From an uncultured Clostridia bacterium (GTDB taxonomy: Bacteria > Bacillota > Clostridia > Saccharofermentanales > DTU023): a stretch of 63,892 nucleotides of DNA. How positions within the stretch are numbered: position 1 is the first letter of the stretch; each line of letters begins with the position of its first letter. Of this stretch, positions 18,140 to 26,900 are shown piece by piece. Both the position numbers and the translations under genes were made by a program. The stretch spans positions 1-63,892 of the forward strand of contig CAKZWV010000026.1 in the NCBI GenBank assembly GCA_937922005.1, given 5' to 3'. The notes under the pieces are model-generated. The model did no database searches. It was not told the origin of the DNA and saw only the letters and a program-made list of their open reading frames with translations.

Positions 18140-18165
18140 GAGGCACAGAGCAAAGCTCTGGCCTC
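18140..18165 (-). promoter_or_regulatory. hairpin in grdA 5' leader
   Basis: GAGGC and AGAGC segments pair with GCTCT and GCCTC around a TTT loop, about 75 bases before the grdA start. No downstream T-run is present, so it is more likely an mRNA-stabilising leader than a terminator. Confidence 0.4.
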
Positions 18166-18198
18166 TATTCAAGCCAATGCTCTTATCGAATCGCTTTT

Positions 18199-18227
18199 AC
18201 TTTACCCTATCTTTCGCTCTTTGTCAA
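18199..18227 (-). promoter_or_regulatory. strong sigma-A promoter for grdA
   Basis: On the minus strand a consensus -35 TTGACA (18227-18222), a 17-base spacer and -10 TAAAGT (18204-18199) point at grdA, with a predicted leader of about 130 nt. It lets grdA be transcribed independently of trxBA. Confidence 0.7.
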
Positions 18228-18304
18228 GGTCCCTATTCTGAACCCTATCTTGCTAATAAAGGCCAATCAAGGTACTTCCTCAACCAAAGAATGCTGTGAT
18301 GGGC

Positions 18305-18631
18305 TTACGCCATTTCGGCGTATTTTTTGATGAGTTCCAAGGAAGCTTCCTTGGTAGCGGCCTCTTTGACCAATTCCTCAACCTTCTCCCCATCCTTATA
18401 GATGGCGATAACCGGCAAGCCTACGATCTGCTCACTGATAGCAAGGCGGCGAGCCTTGGTGGTATTGAGGGTGGTAAATTTTAGTTTGTCCCCATAGGTC
18501 TTTTCATACTCTTCGATATGAGGTTTCAAAGCTGCGCAAGGTACACAACCATTCCCATAGAAATCAACTAAAACATAGCCTTCTGCTTTTTTAACTTCAT
18601 CTTCAAAATTCTTACGATCTAACTCTAACAT
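18305..18631 (-). CDS. trxA: thioredoxin of the glycine reductase system
   Basis: A 108-residue thioredoxin-fold protein. The active site is GCVPC (C29, C32) instead of WCGPC, a variant typical of thioredoxins encoded beside glycine reductase genes in clostridia. The cis-Pro loop appears as GLPVIAIYKDGE. It supplies electrons to re-reduce the selenide and disulfide formed in GrdA and protein B during turnover. The start is 34 bp after trxB, forming a trxBA unit. The changed active-site residues suggest an altered redox potential; that is an inference. Confidence 0.92.
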   Translation of the reverse strand: MLELDRKNFEDEVKKAEGYVLVDFYGNGCVPCAALKPHIEEYEKTYGDKLKFTTLNTTKARRLAISEQIVGLPVIAIYKDGEKVEELVKEAATKEASLELIKKYAEMA

Positions 18632-18665
18632 AAGTCATCCTTCCTAAATCTAATCTAAACTTATC

Positions 18666-19613
18666 TTATTCAGCAAAATGCTCTTGGATATACTTGTCGC
18701 ACTCGATACCAGCAATAGCACCGTCGGCAGCAGCCGTTACCACCTGGCGGAGGGGCTTCTTACGAACATCCCCAGCGGCAAAGACGCCAGGAATATTGGT
18801 GTGCATAGCATCATCCGTGATAACGTACCCATCTTCACAGGTAATGTCATCTTTAAAGAGGTCACTATTGGGCAGGAAGCCAATAAAGACAAAGATGCCA
18901 AAGATTCCGTCGTCTTCATCTGCTTCATATTCGGTTAACTCACCCGTCTGGGTATCCTTGACCGTCATCTTTTGCAGGACGCCGTCACCTTCTAGGTTGA
19001 CCACAACACTGTTCCACATGAAGTGGAGGTTTTCAACCTTCTTCGCCCGCTCCTGAATGGAACTAACGGCGCGAAGCTGATCACGACGGTGAATGATCGT
19101 TACCTTTCTGGCGAATTTGCATAGGTACATAGCTTCCTCTACAGCAGTGTCGCCGCCACCAACTACGTAGACCTCAAGTCCTTCAAAGAAGTTGGCGTCA
19201 CAGGTTGCGCAATAGGACACGCCCTTGCCAGTAAACTCTTCTTCACCGGGACAACCAATTTTCCGAGAATGGGCACCCGTGGCGAGAATAATAGTCTTAC
19301 CTTCATACACGGTATCCCCACAGTGGACTTTCTTAATCTTGCCGTCCAGCTCAAGCTTGGTTACAGTAGCGCTTACACGCTCACAACCAAAGTTCTTAGC
19401 TTGTTCAGTAAAGCGGGCAATGAGTTCTGGACCACTCTCTCCTTCTGGCTTTTGGCCAGGGTAATTCTCGATACTATCGGTAATGGCAATCTGACCACCA
19501 TCGGCCGATTTTTCAAGAATCAGAGTTTTTAGTCTCGAGCGCCCCGTGTACAAACCAGCCGCCAAACCAGCCGGGCCAGCGCCAATAATAATTGTATCGT
19601 AAAGTTCTGCCAT
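18666..19613 (-). CDS. trxB: thioredoxin reductase
   Basis: A 315-residue flavoprotein passing electrons from NAD(P)H to thioredoxin. The FAD-binding GAGPAGLAAG (residues 11-20), the redox pair CATC (C135, C138), the pyridine-nucleotide-binding GGGDTAVEEA and the C-terminal GVFAAGDVR are all present, and the length is standard. It is the first gene of trxBA and lies between grdB and grdA, so it is very likely dedicated to glycine reductase. It starts about 40 bases after an extended -10 promoter. Confidence 0.95.
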   Translation of the reverse strand: MAELYDTIIIGAGPAGLAAGLYTGRSRLKTLILEKSADGGQIAITDSIENYPGQKPEGESGPELIARFTEQAKNFGCERVSATVTKLELDGKIKKVHCGDTVYEGKTIILATGAHSRKIGCPGEEEFTGKGVSYCATCDANFFEGLEVYVVGGGDTAVEEAMYLCKFARKVTIIHRRDQLRAVSSIQERAKKVENLHFMWNSVVVNLEGDGVLQKMTVKDTQTGELTEYEADEDDGIFGIFVFIGFLPNSDLFKDDITCEDGYVITDDAMHTNIPGVFAAGDVRKKPLRQVVTAAADGAIAGIECDKYIQEHFAE

Positions 19614-20147
19614 GCAATATGCTCCAATCTTTTGATATTTTGCTTATGCGTATAAGTATAACACTATATAGAGGGGTCTTGGCCTGGTTCAGGGCTGAGC
19701 CCTAAGTTCCAGGTCAAGCGCCCATATAAGTCACCATCGACCATGGAAAGCCATTCTAGCTCCCCAGGCCATGTAAAAATTGCCTAGCCAGCTTTGTCAG
19801 GGCCAAACCATAGGCGCAGACATGATGCGCCACACACCCGCGAGGTCCCTGGCCCTAAATTATTTTGATATGCCGTTTCAAAGTGATTGCCCTCATGCTT
19901 AAGATAGTCCAAAGACTGCATCCAGGGACTAAAGTGAATACTTGTAGGGTAAAACCAAGGCTAGCTGGACTATATCCAGAGCCTAAAGCAGCCTCCACCA
20001 CTACGGGGACACGGACGACCGAAACAAAGCCAAAACTAGGGATGATCTAGATTCAAAGGGCCATATTAGGAGCTTTGATCCAAAGAAAAAAATTATATAA
20101 ATATGGTATAGGCCTAAGCCTTCCTCCTGACCACGGAGGGTCAGTCT
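19614..20147. other. 534-bp gap between grdB and trxB
   Basis: No convincing gene is present in either strand. The trxB-proximal end holds a candidate extended -10 promoter (TG-T-TATACT on the minus strand, 19663-19655). The grdB-proximal end holds a small hairpin (CTGACC/GGTCAG, about 20126-20145) without a T-run. I looked for glycine riboswitch core motifs and did not see them. This is the largest spacer in the selenium block. Confidence 0.5.
19655..19663 (-). promoter_or_regulatory. candidate extended -10 promoter for trxB
   Basis: The minus strand reads TGTTATACT about 40 bases before the trxB start. No good -35 is visible at 17 bases, so only the extended -10 supports it. Confidence 0.4.
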
Positions 20148-21461
20148 TTAATAGTGAACCTCGAAAATCGTCTGTTTGTCGACTGGGGTCTCCAAGGCTT
20201 TCAGAGCAGTCTTGACGATCTTTTCACGGATCTCATATTCCTCTTCATGTGTCTTCGCAGGATCACCGAAGGGGTGAGGAATAGCAATCGTAGGAACAAT
20301 CCGGTTGGCACCGACCGTCATACTGATAGGTGTGACGGTGCAGCAGTGCACCACAGGGATCCCGTAAGCTTCAATACCTTTGACCATCGTTGCACCGCAA
20401 CGAGTACAAGTTCCTCAGGTGGAGGTGAGGATCACGGCATCAACATGGTTGTCCTTCAACCTCTTTCCGATCTCCTCAGCAAAAGCCTTGGCTGAAGCAA
20501 CAGCGGTTCCGTTGCCGACGGTTGTATAGTACAAATCGTACAGTTTGCCGATTTTTCCCTCTTTTTCTAGGGCACGCAAGACGTCAACAGGAAGGACCCG
20601 GTCTGCGTCTTGGTTGGCATAGACAGGGTCATAACCACCGTGAGCCGTCTCATGGTCAGCGTCTGTCAAATCATCAAAGCCAGCGATGGAATATTCGCCG
20701 AACTTAGAGGCGCTAGAGCTCTCGATGTGATCGGGGTTACCCTTAGGAACGATACCACCAGAAGTTACAAGAGCAATGGTTGCCTTAGTAATGTCTTTGA
20801 TCGCTTCACCTGGCTCAACCCGGTCGAAGTTAGGCATGGGATACTCTGTCTCAAAAGGCTTGCCATTAATCTTTTTAATGAGCATCTCGACGGCACGCTG
20901 TGCGCCAGGCTTCGATTCAAAGAAGTTGACCCGCTTACCTTGGTTGAGGTAGCCATCTTCTACGGAAGCCCCAACCGGTTCGCCCTTGAGCAATTTACTG
21001 GCCAGACCCACAATCGACTTCACGGCAGGGCGCATGCCCGCAGCAGAATTCTTCGTGGAAATGACATAGACCTTACTCTTATACATGTCAGCACCAGGGT
21101 TCTCGGCATACATACCAGTGATGGCAGGAATGCCCAGTTCTTCCTGAACTGCTGCAGTAATGTCGCCGCAAGCAACCCCGTAACGACCAGCGTTGAAGGC
21201 AGGACCAGCGATGAAAAGGTCTGGTTTTTCTTCCTTGACCCACTCAATAACCTTGGCCCGAGTCTCTTCCATGTTTTCGTTGTAGTAAGAGTCACCACAG
21301 ATAATGGTGGCCACCACCTCGGCCTCTCCTTTAAAGCCTTGATTAATAGCAAGACCTGGGCCTACTGCGCCCTCTCTCTTCTCCGGCGGAATGTCAGCCT
21401 TTTCCTCACCACCGATTTGGGCAAAGAACTGGTTGATATAATGAACAATTTTATAAGCCAT
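20148..21461 (-). CDS. grdB: GrdB, glycine reductase selenoprotein B, gamma subunit
   Basis: A 437-residue selenoprotein that determines glycine specificity in protein B together with the GrdE-derived subunits. TGA at 20417-20415 is read as Sec349 in TSTUGTCTRCGAT, the UxxCxxC motif typical of GrdB/F/H. Without readthrough the gene would appear as two fragments. Eleven bases after the UGA lies a perfect hairpin with a GGT loop, resembling a SECIS. ATG at 21461 has AAGGAGG 6 bases upstream and follows the grdE stop by 10 bp. The substrate (glycine, not sarcosine or betaine) is inferred from the linked grdE and the complete glycine set. Confidence 0.95.
20387..20403 (-). promoter_or_regulatory. 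SECIS-like hairpin in grdB
   Basis: TCGTTGC pairs perfectly with GCAACGA around a GGT loop, 11 bases after the UGA. A GGU in the apical loop is a known SelB-recognition feature of bacterial SECIS elements. Confidence 0.65.
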
Positions 21462-21471
21462 AGTTGCCTCC

Positions 21472-22752
21472 TTACCTAGCACTCATCTTATTGAAGCCCA
21501 TCTCGTTCGTAGCACCGGTAATGACTTGGAGCTCAGCCTCAATGGTTCCATCTTCCTTGAGAGACCCATCGTGGCCTCCAGCGATGATGTCCACGAAATC
21601 CAAAGTTCCAATGACCTTGTCAAGCTTGGGCAGGTGGATAACCATGTTGGCGTTGCCCCCGGTTACCACGGCGTCAGCCAGAGGATCAGCGTCAGCCAGA
21701 GATTGGCTCCTGCCGTCTTGTCCAGCATACTCATCGGTGATAATAACAGTCTTAATACCAGCTTTTTCAAGCTTGGTGCAGTTCATGATCAAGTCAGTAT
21801 CAGGGTTGCCGAAACCTTCTTGAGAGACCAAGGCTGCGTCCAAAGAGAGATACTGAGCCAGCTTGGTCGACCAGTCAGAAGACCGCATCTTATCCGCCAG
21901 ATAGGTATTCTCGTTGGTGATAATAACGCCGACGAAATTCAAGAGTTTGCCATGGACCTTCATCAGTTCACGGATGACAGGGTTGTTGAGGTGATGGAAG
22001 GTGGTGTTCTTGTCGCAAGCAGACACACAGTTGCCAGAGACAATAGCCCCGTCCATGATTTCGGTAGGACTGATGAGGGTGGACAAGGTACGCTTCGCAT
22101 CGACCCCATAGACATAGGTATCGTGGAGCAAGCCCTGGCTTTGCAGCATCAAGACATAGCCTACCCGAGGCAGGTCAGGATACTTTTCAAAGCTCTCCCG
22201 CATGGTCACGGTTTCAAACTCTTCTTCTTCATCAGGCGTGCAAGCCCGTAGGGTCTCACCAAGGAAGGCAGCTAAGTTCAGACCAGCCATCCGGACGGCA
22301 TGCTCATAGTTATGCTGAGCAACACCCTCTTTAGGCTTGACCACCAGAATCAGGTTATTGAATTGGGAGAATGGAGTGTATTTAGCACCCTCGCCCGTCA
22401 TGTCAATAATACCCTCTTGGAAGCCGACGATCTTACCCGCTGTGACGACATTGGCCCCCCGCATAACATAAGTTGTGCCGGAACCGACGGTATCAACCTT
22501 GGCCACCATGCCTGGGAAAATACCCCCTCTTCCGTCAACTTTTACACGAGGCTGAATAACGTCCTTGACAGGGGTAATCCGGACGCTCTCGCCGGGCCTC
22601 GCAATTTCTAATTTTGCATCTTCGAGATACTCATTCTCTAAGACCGTCTTGATGATCTCCTTCGGTTCAACGTATAGGACGTGATCTTTGACTTCGGTCT
22701 TATCTCCGAACTGAATATCTTTGATGTCAATGTATCCAAGTTTTAAATTCAT
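21472..22752 (-). CDS. grdE: GrdE, glycine reductase protein B proprotein
   Basis: A 426-residue proprotein. In studied clostridia it is cleaved before an internal cysteine, which becomes the pyruvoyl group that binds glycine as a Schiff base. The cleavage motif GNCVSACDKN is present with Cys at residue 242, the expected position, so two subunits of about 25 and 20 kDa would result. The flanks match the family (KLGYIDIKDIQFG at the N-terminus, ITDEYAGQDGRSQSLADADPLADAVV near the C-terminus). It follows grdX by 124 bp and precedes grdB by 10 bp. Confidence 0.95.
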   Translation of the reverse strand: MNLKLGYIDIKDIQFGDKTEVKDHVLYVEPKEIIKTVLENEYLEDAKLEIARPGESVRITPVKDVIQPRVKVDGRGGIFPGMVAKVDTVGSGTTYVMRGANVVTAGKIVGFQEGIIDMTGEGAKYTPFSQFNNLILVVKPKEGVAQHNYEHAVRMAGLNLAAFLGETLRACTPDEEEEFETVTMRESFEKYPDLPRVGYVLMLQSQGLLHDTYVYGVDAKRTLSTLISPTEIMDGAIVSGNCVSACDKNTTFHHLNNPVIRELMKVHGKLLNFVGVIITNENTYLADKMRSSDWSTKLAQYLSLDAALVSQEGFGNPDTDLIMNCTKLEKAGIKTVIITDEYAGQDGRSQSLADADPLADAVVTGGNANMVIHLPKLDKVIGTLDFVDIIAGGHDGSLKEDGTIEAELQVITGATNEMGFNKMSAR

Positions 22753-22876
22753 GGATGATTGATTCCTTTCTTTCCGAACTATTAAGCAAGCCTTCTTGGC
22801 AAATACTCCCAGGCTCCCAGATGCAGGTACATCTGATTCCTTCGAGCATCTTACAAGATGGCCCGTTTAATGCCAA

Positions 22877-23290
22877 TTAAATCGACTCCACTGCGGACCG
22901 CACCAAGGTTTCATCCACCAAGGCAAAGTCGGCGATTACCTGCTCGTCCCAGGGGAAGTCGGCCGCTTTAGTATGTTCTGAGAGCTTATAATGACGAAAG
23001 AAGAAGCGACTACGTTCTAAAGCATTGTCAATCAACTCTACAGACAATAGGTCATATTCTCCTGGTTTCTTACTCAACAATACCGACTTAAAGGGAGTTT
23101 CTCCAGGCTTCACACTGCCAGAAAGCGGATGAGACAAAAGTTCATAGCCGTCCGAGATCTTCACTTTGATTCGATTGAGAAGATCTATGAGCGATTCATC
23201 AAAATAAAAAGTAGTCAGTTGCTTTTGAAAGCGATCCCTTACCCTCGGATTGTTGGTATACAAGACCGCCTCCTCTAGACTATGAATCAT
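22877..23290 (-). CDS. grdX: GrdX family protein
   Basis: A 137-residue protein at the head of the grd operon, where grdX is usually found. It begins MIHSLEEAVLYTNNPRVRDRF and has no transmembrane segment. GrdX function is unknown; conservation with grd operons suggests a regulatory or assembly role. ATG at 23290 is chosen because GGAG lies 6 bases upstream. That GGAG is part of an exact copy of the recurring word GGAGTATTTG (23291-23300), whose last TTG could also be a start codon. Confidence 0.85.
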   Translation of the reverse strand: MIHSLEEAVLYTNNPRVRDRFQKQLTTFYFDESLIDLLNRIKVKISDGYELLSHPLSGSVKPGETPFKSVLLSKKPGEYDLLSVELIDNALERSRFFFRHYKLSEHTKAADFPWDEQVIADFALVDETLVRSAVESI

Positions 23291-23435
23291 CAAATACTCC
23301 TTCTATAGTAGGGCGCAAGGGCGCAAGGGCACAGTGGCACCCCTACTCACGAGTTGGGGCATCCTGGCTAACTTTGGCACGCCGAAGCGAAGGCTCAAAG
23401 GCAAGCTAAGAAGCCCTATTTTTTGTCTCTTCTTT

Positions 23436-23464
23436 ATCTTAACAAAAATGTAAAAACTTGTAAA
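23436..23464 (-). promoter_or_regulatory. promoter of the grdXEB operon
   Basis: On the minus strand -35 TTTACA (23464-23459), a 17-base spacer and -10 TAAGAT (23441-23436) point at grdX. The predicted leader is about 138 nt, GC-rich and able to fold near 23314-23370, including a short 8-base repeat (GGGCGCAA). Confidence 0.55.
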
Positions 23465-23500
23465 CGACCTACCATGGTTCCAGAAAACTTCTCATCGCAT

Positions 23501-23566
23501 AAAAAAACCGACTTAGCAAAAAACCATTCGATCAGTCGGATCTAAGGCCCAGCTAAGGCGGTTTTT
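23501..23566 (-). terminator. terminator of tRNA-Sec
   Basis: AAACCG-CTTAGC type arms (23552-23565) pair with GCTAAG-CGGTTT (23505-23517), followed by T7 on the minus strand. It lies directly after the tRNA-Sec 3' end and upstream of the grdX promoter. Confidence 0.75.
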
Positions 23567-23567
23567 C

Positions 23568-23664
23568 TGGCGGGAATATGTAAGAGTCGAACTCACCCGA
23601 GAGGCTCTTCACCCCTCATAACGGTTTTGAAGACCGCAGGGCACACCGGCACCCATATACTCCC
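23568..23664 (-). tRNA. selC: tRNA-Sec, anticodon TCA
   Basis: A 97-nt tRNA with the selenocysteine hallmarks: an 8-bp acceptor stem (GGGAGTAT with ATATTCCC, one G-U), a long D arm, anticodon TCA in loop TTCAAAA, an extended variable arm, and a T loop TTCGACT. The discriminator is G and CCA is encoded. It sits at the head of the grd/sel block, divergent from ileS. Confidence 0.95.
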
Positions 23665-23978
23665 AAAATCGTTCATAAAAAATTATGAACCCTCGACAGC
23701 GGGTCCATTATTCCAAATATGCTGGGAAAATGCAAGGAAGAACAGCTAGCTTAGGAAGGGAATTCTTGTCCCTTAGAAAAACTTTAATCGATATCGCATA
23801 GGGAAGAAAAATAGGAGAGGATATCTATGGGATGACATTCCTTTAGTTGCGATCTTTGGAGGAATCATTTACAATCGGAAACTGAAATCTTGCAGTATAA
23901 TGAATTTTGGAGTATTTGGAAAAAGAATTCTATATATCCGAATGATAACATGATGAGTAAGAAGGGTGGGAAGATCGC
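23665..23978. other. divergent promoter region between tRNA-Sec and ileS
   Basis: This 314-bp region holds the tRNA-Sec promoter (23707-23735) on one side. On the other are a short hairpin (AAGGGA/TCCCTT, 23756-23774), a -10-like TATAAT (23896-23901) without a good -35, and an exact GGAGTATTTG word (23909-23918). The conserved T-box sequence expected before many aminoacyl-tRNA synthetase genes is not visible. Confidence 0.5.
23707..23735 (-). promoter_or_regulatory. promoter of tRNA-Sec
   Basis: Minus-strand -35 TTGCAT (23735-23730), 17-base spacer and -10 AATAAT (23712-23707) end about 43 bases before the tRNA 5' end. Confidence 0.55.
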
Positions 23979-26900
23979 ATGGATAAAAACCTCTATCAAC
24001 CAGTAGATACGAACTTAGACTTTGTCGCCAGAGAACAGGAAGTTTTAAAATTTTGGCAGGACGAGGACATCATTAATAAAAATCTTCAAAAGGGCTATGA
24101 GAATCCTGCGACTAGGCCCCTTCAAGAAGGAGACGCCTGCGCCTGTGCAGATGCCGCCCGCTGCAGCTGTAGCGGTGAAAATATGGAGGCTTGTACTTGC
24201 GGTGCTGACGAGGTTAAGGATTGCACCTGTGGCGGAAAAAAAGCAGACTCATGCCAAGAAGTTTCAAACTATTTTAGTTTTTACGATGGCCCCCCGACCG
24301 CCAATGGTCGCCCCCATATTGGCCACGTTCTAACCCGGGTCATCAAAGATATCATTCCCCGTTACCGGGTTATGAAGGGCTACAACGTTCTCCGCAAAGC
24401 CGGCTGGGATACCCACGGTCTTCCAGTCGAACTTGAAGTTGAGAAAAAACTCGGATTTCACCACAAAAATCAGATCGAAGAATACGGGGTAGATCGTTTC
24501 ATCGAGCATTGCAAAGAATCAGTCTGGGTCTACAAAACTGAATGGGAAGAGATGAGCAATCGCCTAGCTTATTGGGTCGATATGGATAACCCCTACGTCA
24601 CCTATGACAATTCATATATTGAATCTGTTTGGTGGGCTCTCAAAAAAATCTGGGACCGTGGCCTCATTTACTATGGTCACAAAATTCTTCCTTACTGCCC
24701 TCGCTGTGGAACGGCCCTTTCCAGCCATGAGGTGGCCCAAGGATATAAAACCGTCAAAGAAACTTCAATTTACGTACGTTTCAAAGTAAAAGGTCACGAA
24801 AACCGCTACTTCACAGCCTGGACCACGACCCCTTGGACCCTTCCCTCCAACGTGGCCCTCTGCGTGGGTCCTGAGATTGACTACTTCCTCATCCGTCTTG
24901 AAGACGGGACCGAATATTATGTGGCAGAAGCTCTCTGCGCCAGTCTCCTCGGCGAGAAAACCTCTTACGAAATCATAGAAAAAATGAAGGGAAAAGATCT
25001 CGAATTCCTCGAATATGAGCCCATCTTGCCCTATGCACTCCCTGAAGTCGACAAATATTCCCGCTCGCCTCGCTACCTTCAAGTAAAAGATCAGCATGCT
25101 CCTGCCTTTTTCATTACCCTTGCCGACTATGTCAGCCTGGAAGATGGTACCGGCATTGTCCATATCGCCCCTGCCTTTGGTGAAGACGACTCCAAGGTGG
25201 GCAAGGCTTACGACCTACCTTTCGTCCAATTTGTCAACGCAGACGGGACCCTACCAGAAGCTGTGACTGACTTTGCGGGAGTATTTTGTAAAGAGGCAGA
25301 TCCTAAGATTATTGAAAAGCTCAAGGCCGAGGGATCCTTGTTGAAGACAGCCAAAACGGCCCACAACTATCCCTTCTGCTGGCGCTGCGACACCCCCCTT
25401 ATTTACTACGCCCGAGATGGTTGGTTCATTAACATGCAAAATGTCAAGGAAGACCTTCTTGCTAATAATGAAAAAATACATTGGATGCCAGAAAACATCG
25501 GAACGGGAAGATTTGGGAACTTCTTGGAGAATGTGGTGGATTGGACCCTCTCCCGGGAGCGCTATTGGGGGACCCCCCTCCCTATCTGGCAATGTGAGTG
25601 TGGGCATGAACTTTGTGTGGGCTCCGTTGCCCAATTAAGGGAGCTAGCGAGCAATTGTCCGGACAAGGACGAGGACCTGGATCTCCATAAACCCTTCCTT
25701 GCCAGGCTCGACCTCAAGTGCCCCGAGTGCGGAAAGACCATGCACCGGGTCCCAGAAGTTATTGACTGCTGGTTTGACAGTGGGAGCATGCCCTTTGCTC
25801 AATTCCACTACCCATTTGAGCATCAGGAGGAATTTGATCATTATTTCCCGGCGACTTTCATTTCCGAGGCCATCGACCAGACCCGGGGTTGGTTCTATTC
25901 CCTTCTGGCGATTTCCACCCTTCTCTTTGACCGGCCTTCCTATAGAAACTGCCTGGTTCTTGGCCACGTTTTGGATGAAAAGGGCCTCAAAATGAGTAAG
26001 CACCTAGGCAATGTCGTGGACCCAATGAAGGTTTTAGAAGAGGAAGGGGCCGACGCTCTCCGCTGGTATTTCTATACCAACAGTCAACCCTGGCTCCCCT
26101 CCAGTTTCTCCCTCCAAGGGGTCAGCGAGGCCAAGCGCCGCTTTATGGGGATTTTCTGGAACAGCTATTCTTTCTACGTTCTCTATGCTAATATCGACCA
26201 TTTTAACCCCTTTGAGCACAAGCTCGATGTGGCCAACCTGGGTCTCTTAGACCGCTGGATTCTTACGGGCCTCAACGACCTCATCGACCGCCTAGACCAT
26301 CTTTTGGCCACCTATGAGATCAACCGGGCTGCCAAGGCCTTAGAGGTCTTTGTCGATGAATTGTCGAACTGGTATCTCCGCCGATCCCGGGAGCGTTTCT
26401 GGGCTCCAGGCATGGAAGAGGATAAGATCAATGCCTATATGACCCTCTATACTGCCCTCTCCACCCTCTGCCGCTTGGCCGCTCCCTTTACACCTTTCCT
26501 GGCTGAAAGCATTTACCAAAACCTGGTCCAAGCCCCCTTCAAAGCCCTGCCAGCAGGTGAACAAGAGGGCATCCAAAAAGCGCAAGCAGGAGCCTTGGCC
26601 GAGTCAGTCCATCTGACCCTCTTCCCCAAGCCCATCGAAGGGCTCAAAGCAGACCCCACCCTCTTGGAACAAATGGCCTATGTCTTGCGGATTGTGACCC
26701 TGGGACGGAATGCTAGGAACCTGTCCAATATCAAGACCCGCCAGCCTCTGCCTAGGGTTTACGTGGCATCCACAGACCCCAGTCTTTCTGGGGTAGCCCT
26801 GCCTGCGGAGCTGGAAAATTTGGTAAAAGATGAGCTCAATGTCAAGGAAGTATCTTATGTGACCGATGCTACCAGCCTCCAGGACTATGTCTTTAAGCCA

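Noticed and set aside
19614..20147. Glycine riboswitch in the grdB-trxB gap
   Set aside because: The conserved aptamer core motifs were looked for and not found.
20148..20387. A separate 79-residue gene downstream of a truncated grdB
   Set aside because: It is in frame with grdB across a UGA in the UxxCxxC motif followed by a SECIS-like hairpin, so it is the C-terminus of one selenoprotein.
20610..21479. A 289-residue open frame on the plus strand opposite grdB
   Set aside because: It lies fully antisense to a well-conserved gene, has no ribosome binding site or family resemblance, and is expected from codon structure.
23568..23664. The tRNA-Sec acceptor arms as copies of GGGARTATTTG
   Set aside because: GGGAGTATATG and GGGAATATGTA resemble the word but differ by one or two bases within the core; the similarity is explained by acceptor-stem pairing.
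23665..23978. T-box leader for ileS
   Set aside because: The conserved T-box sequence and terminator/antiterminator pair are not visible in the 314-bp region.
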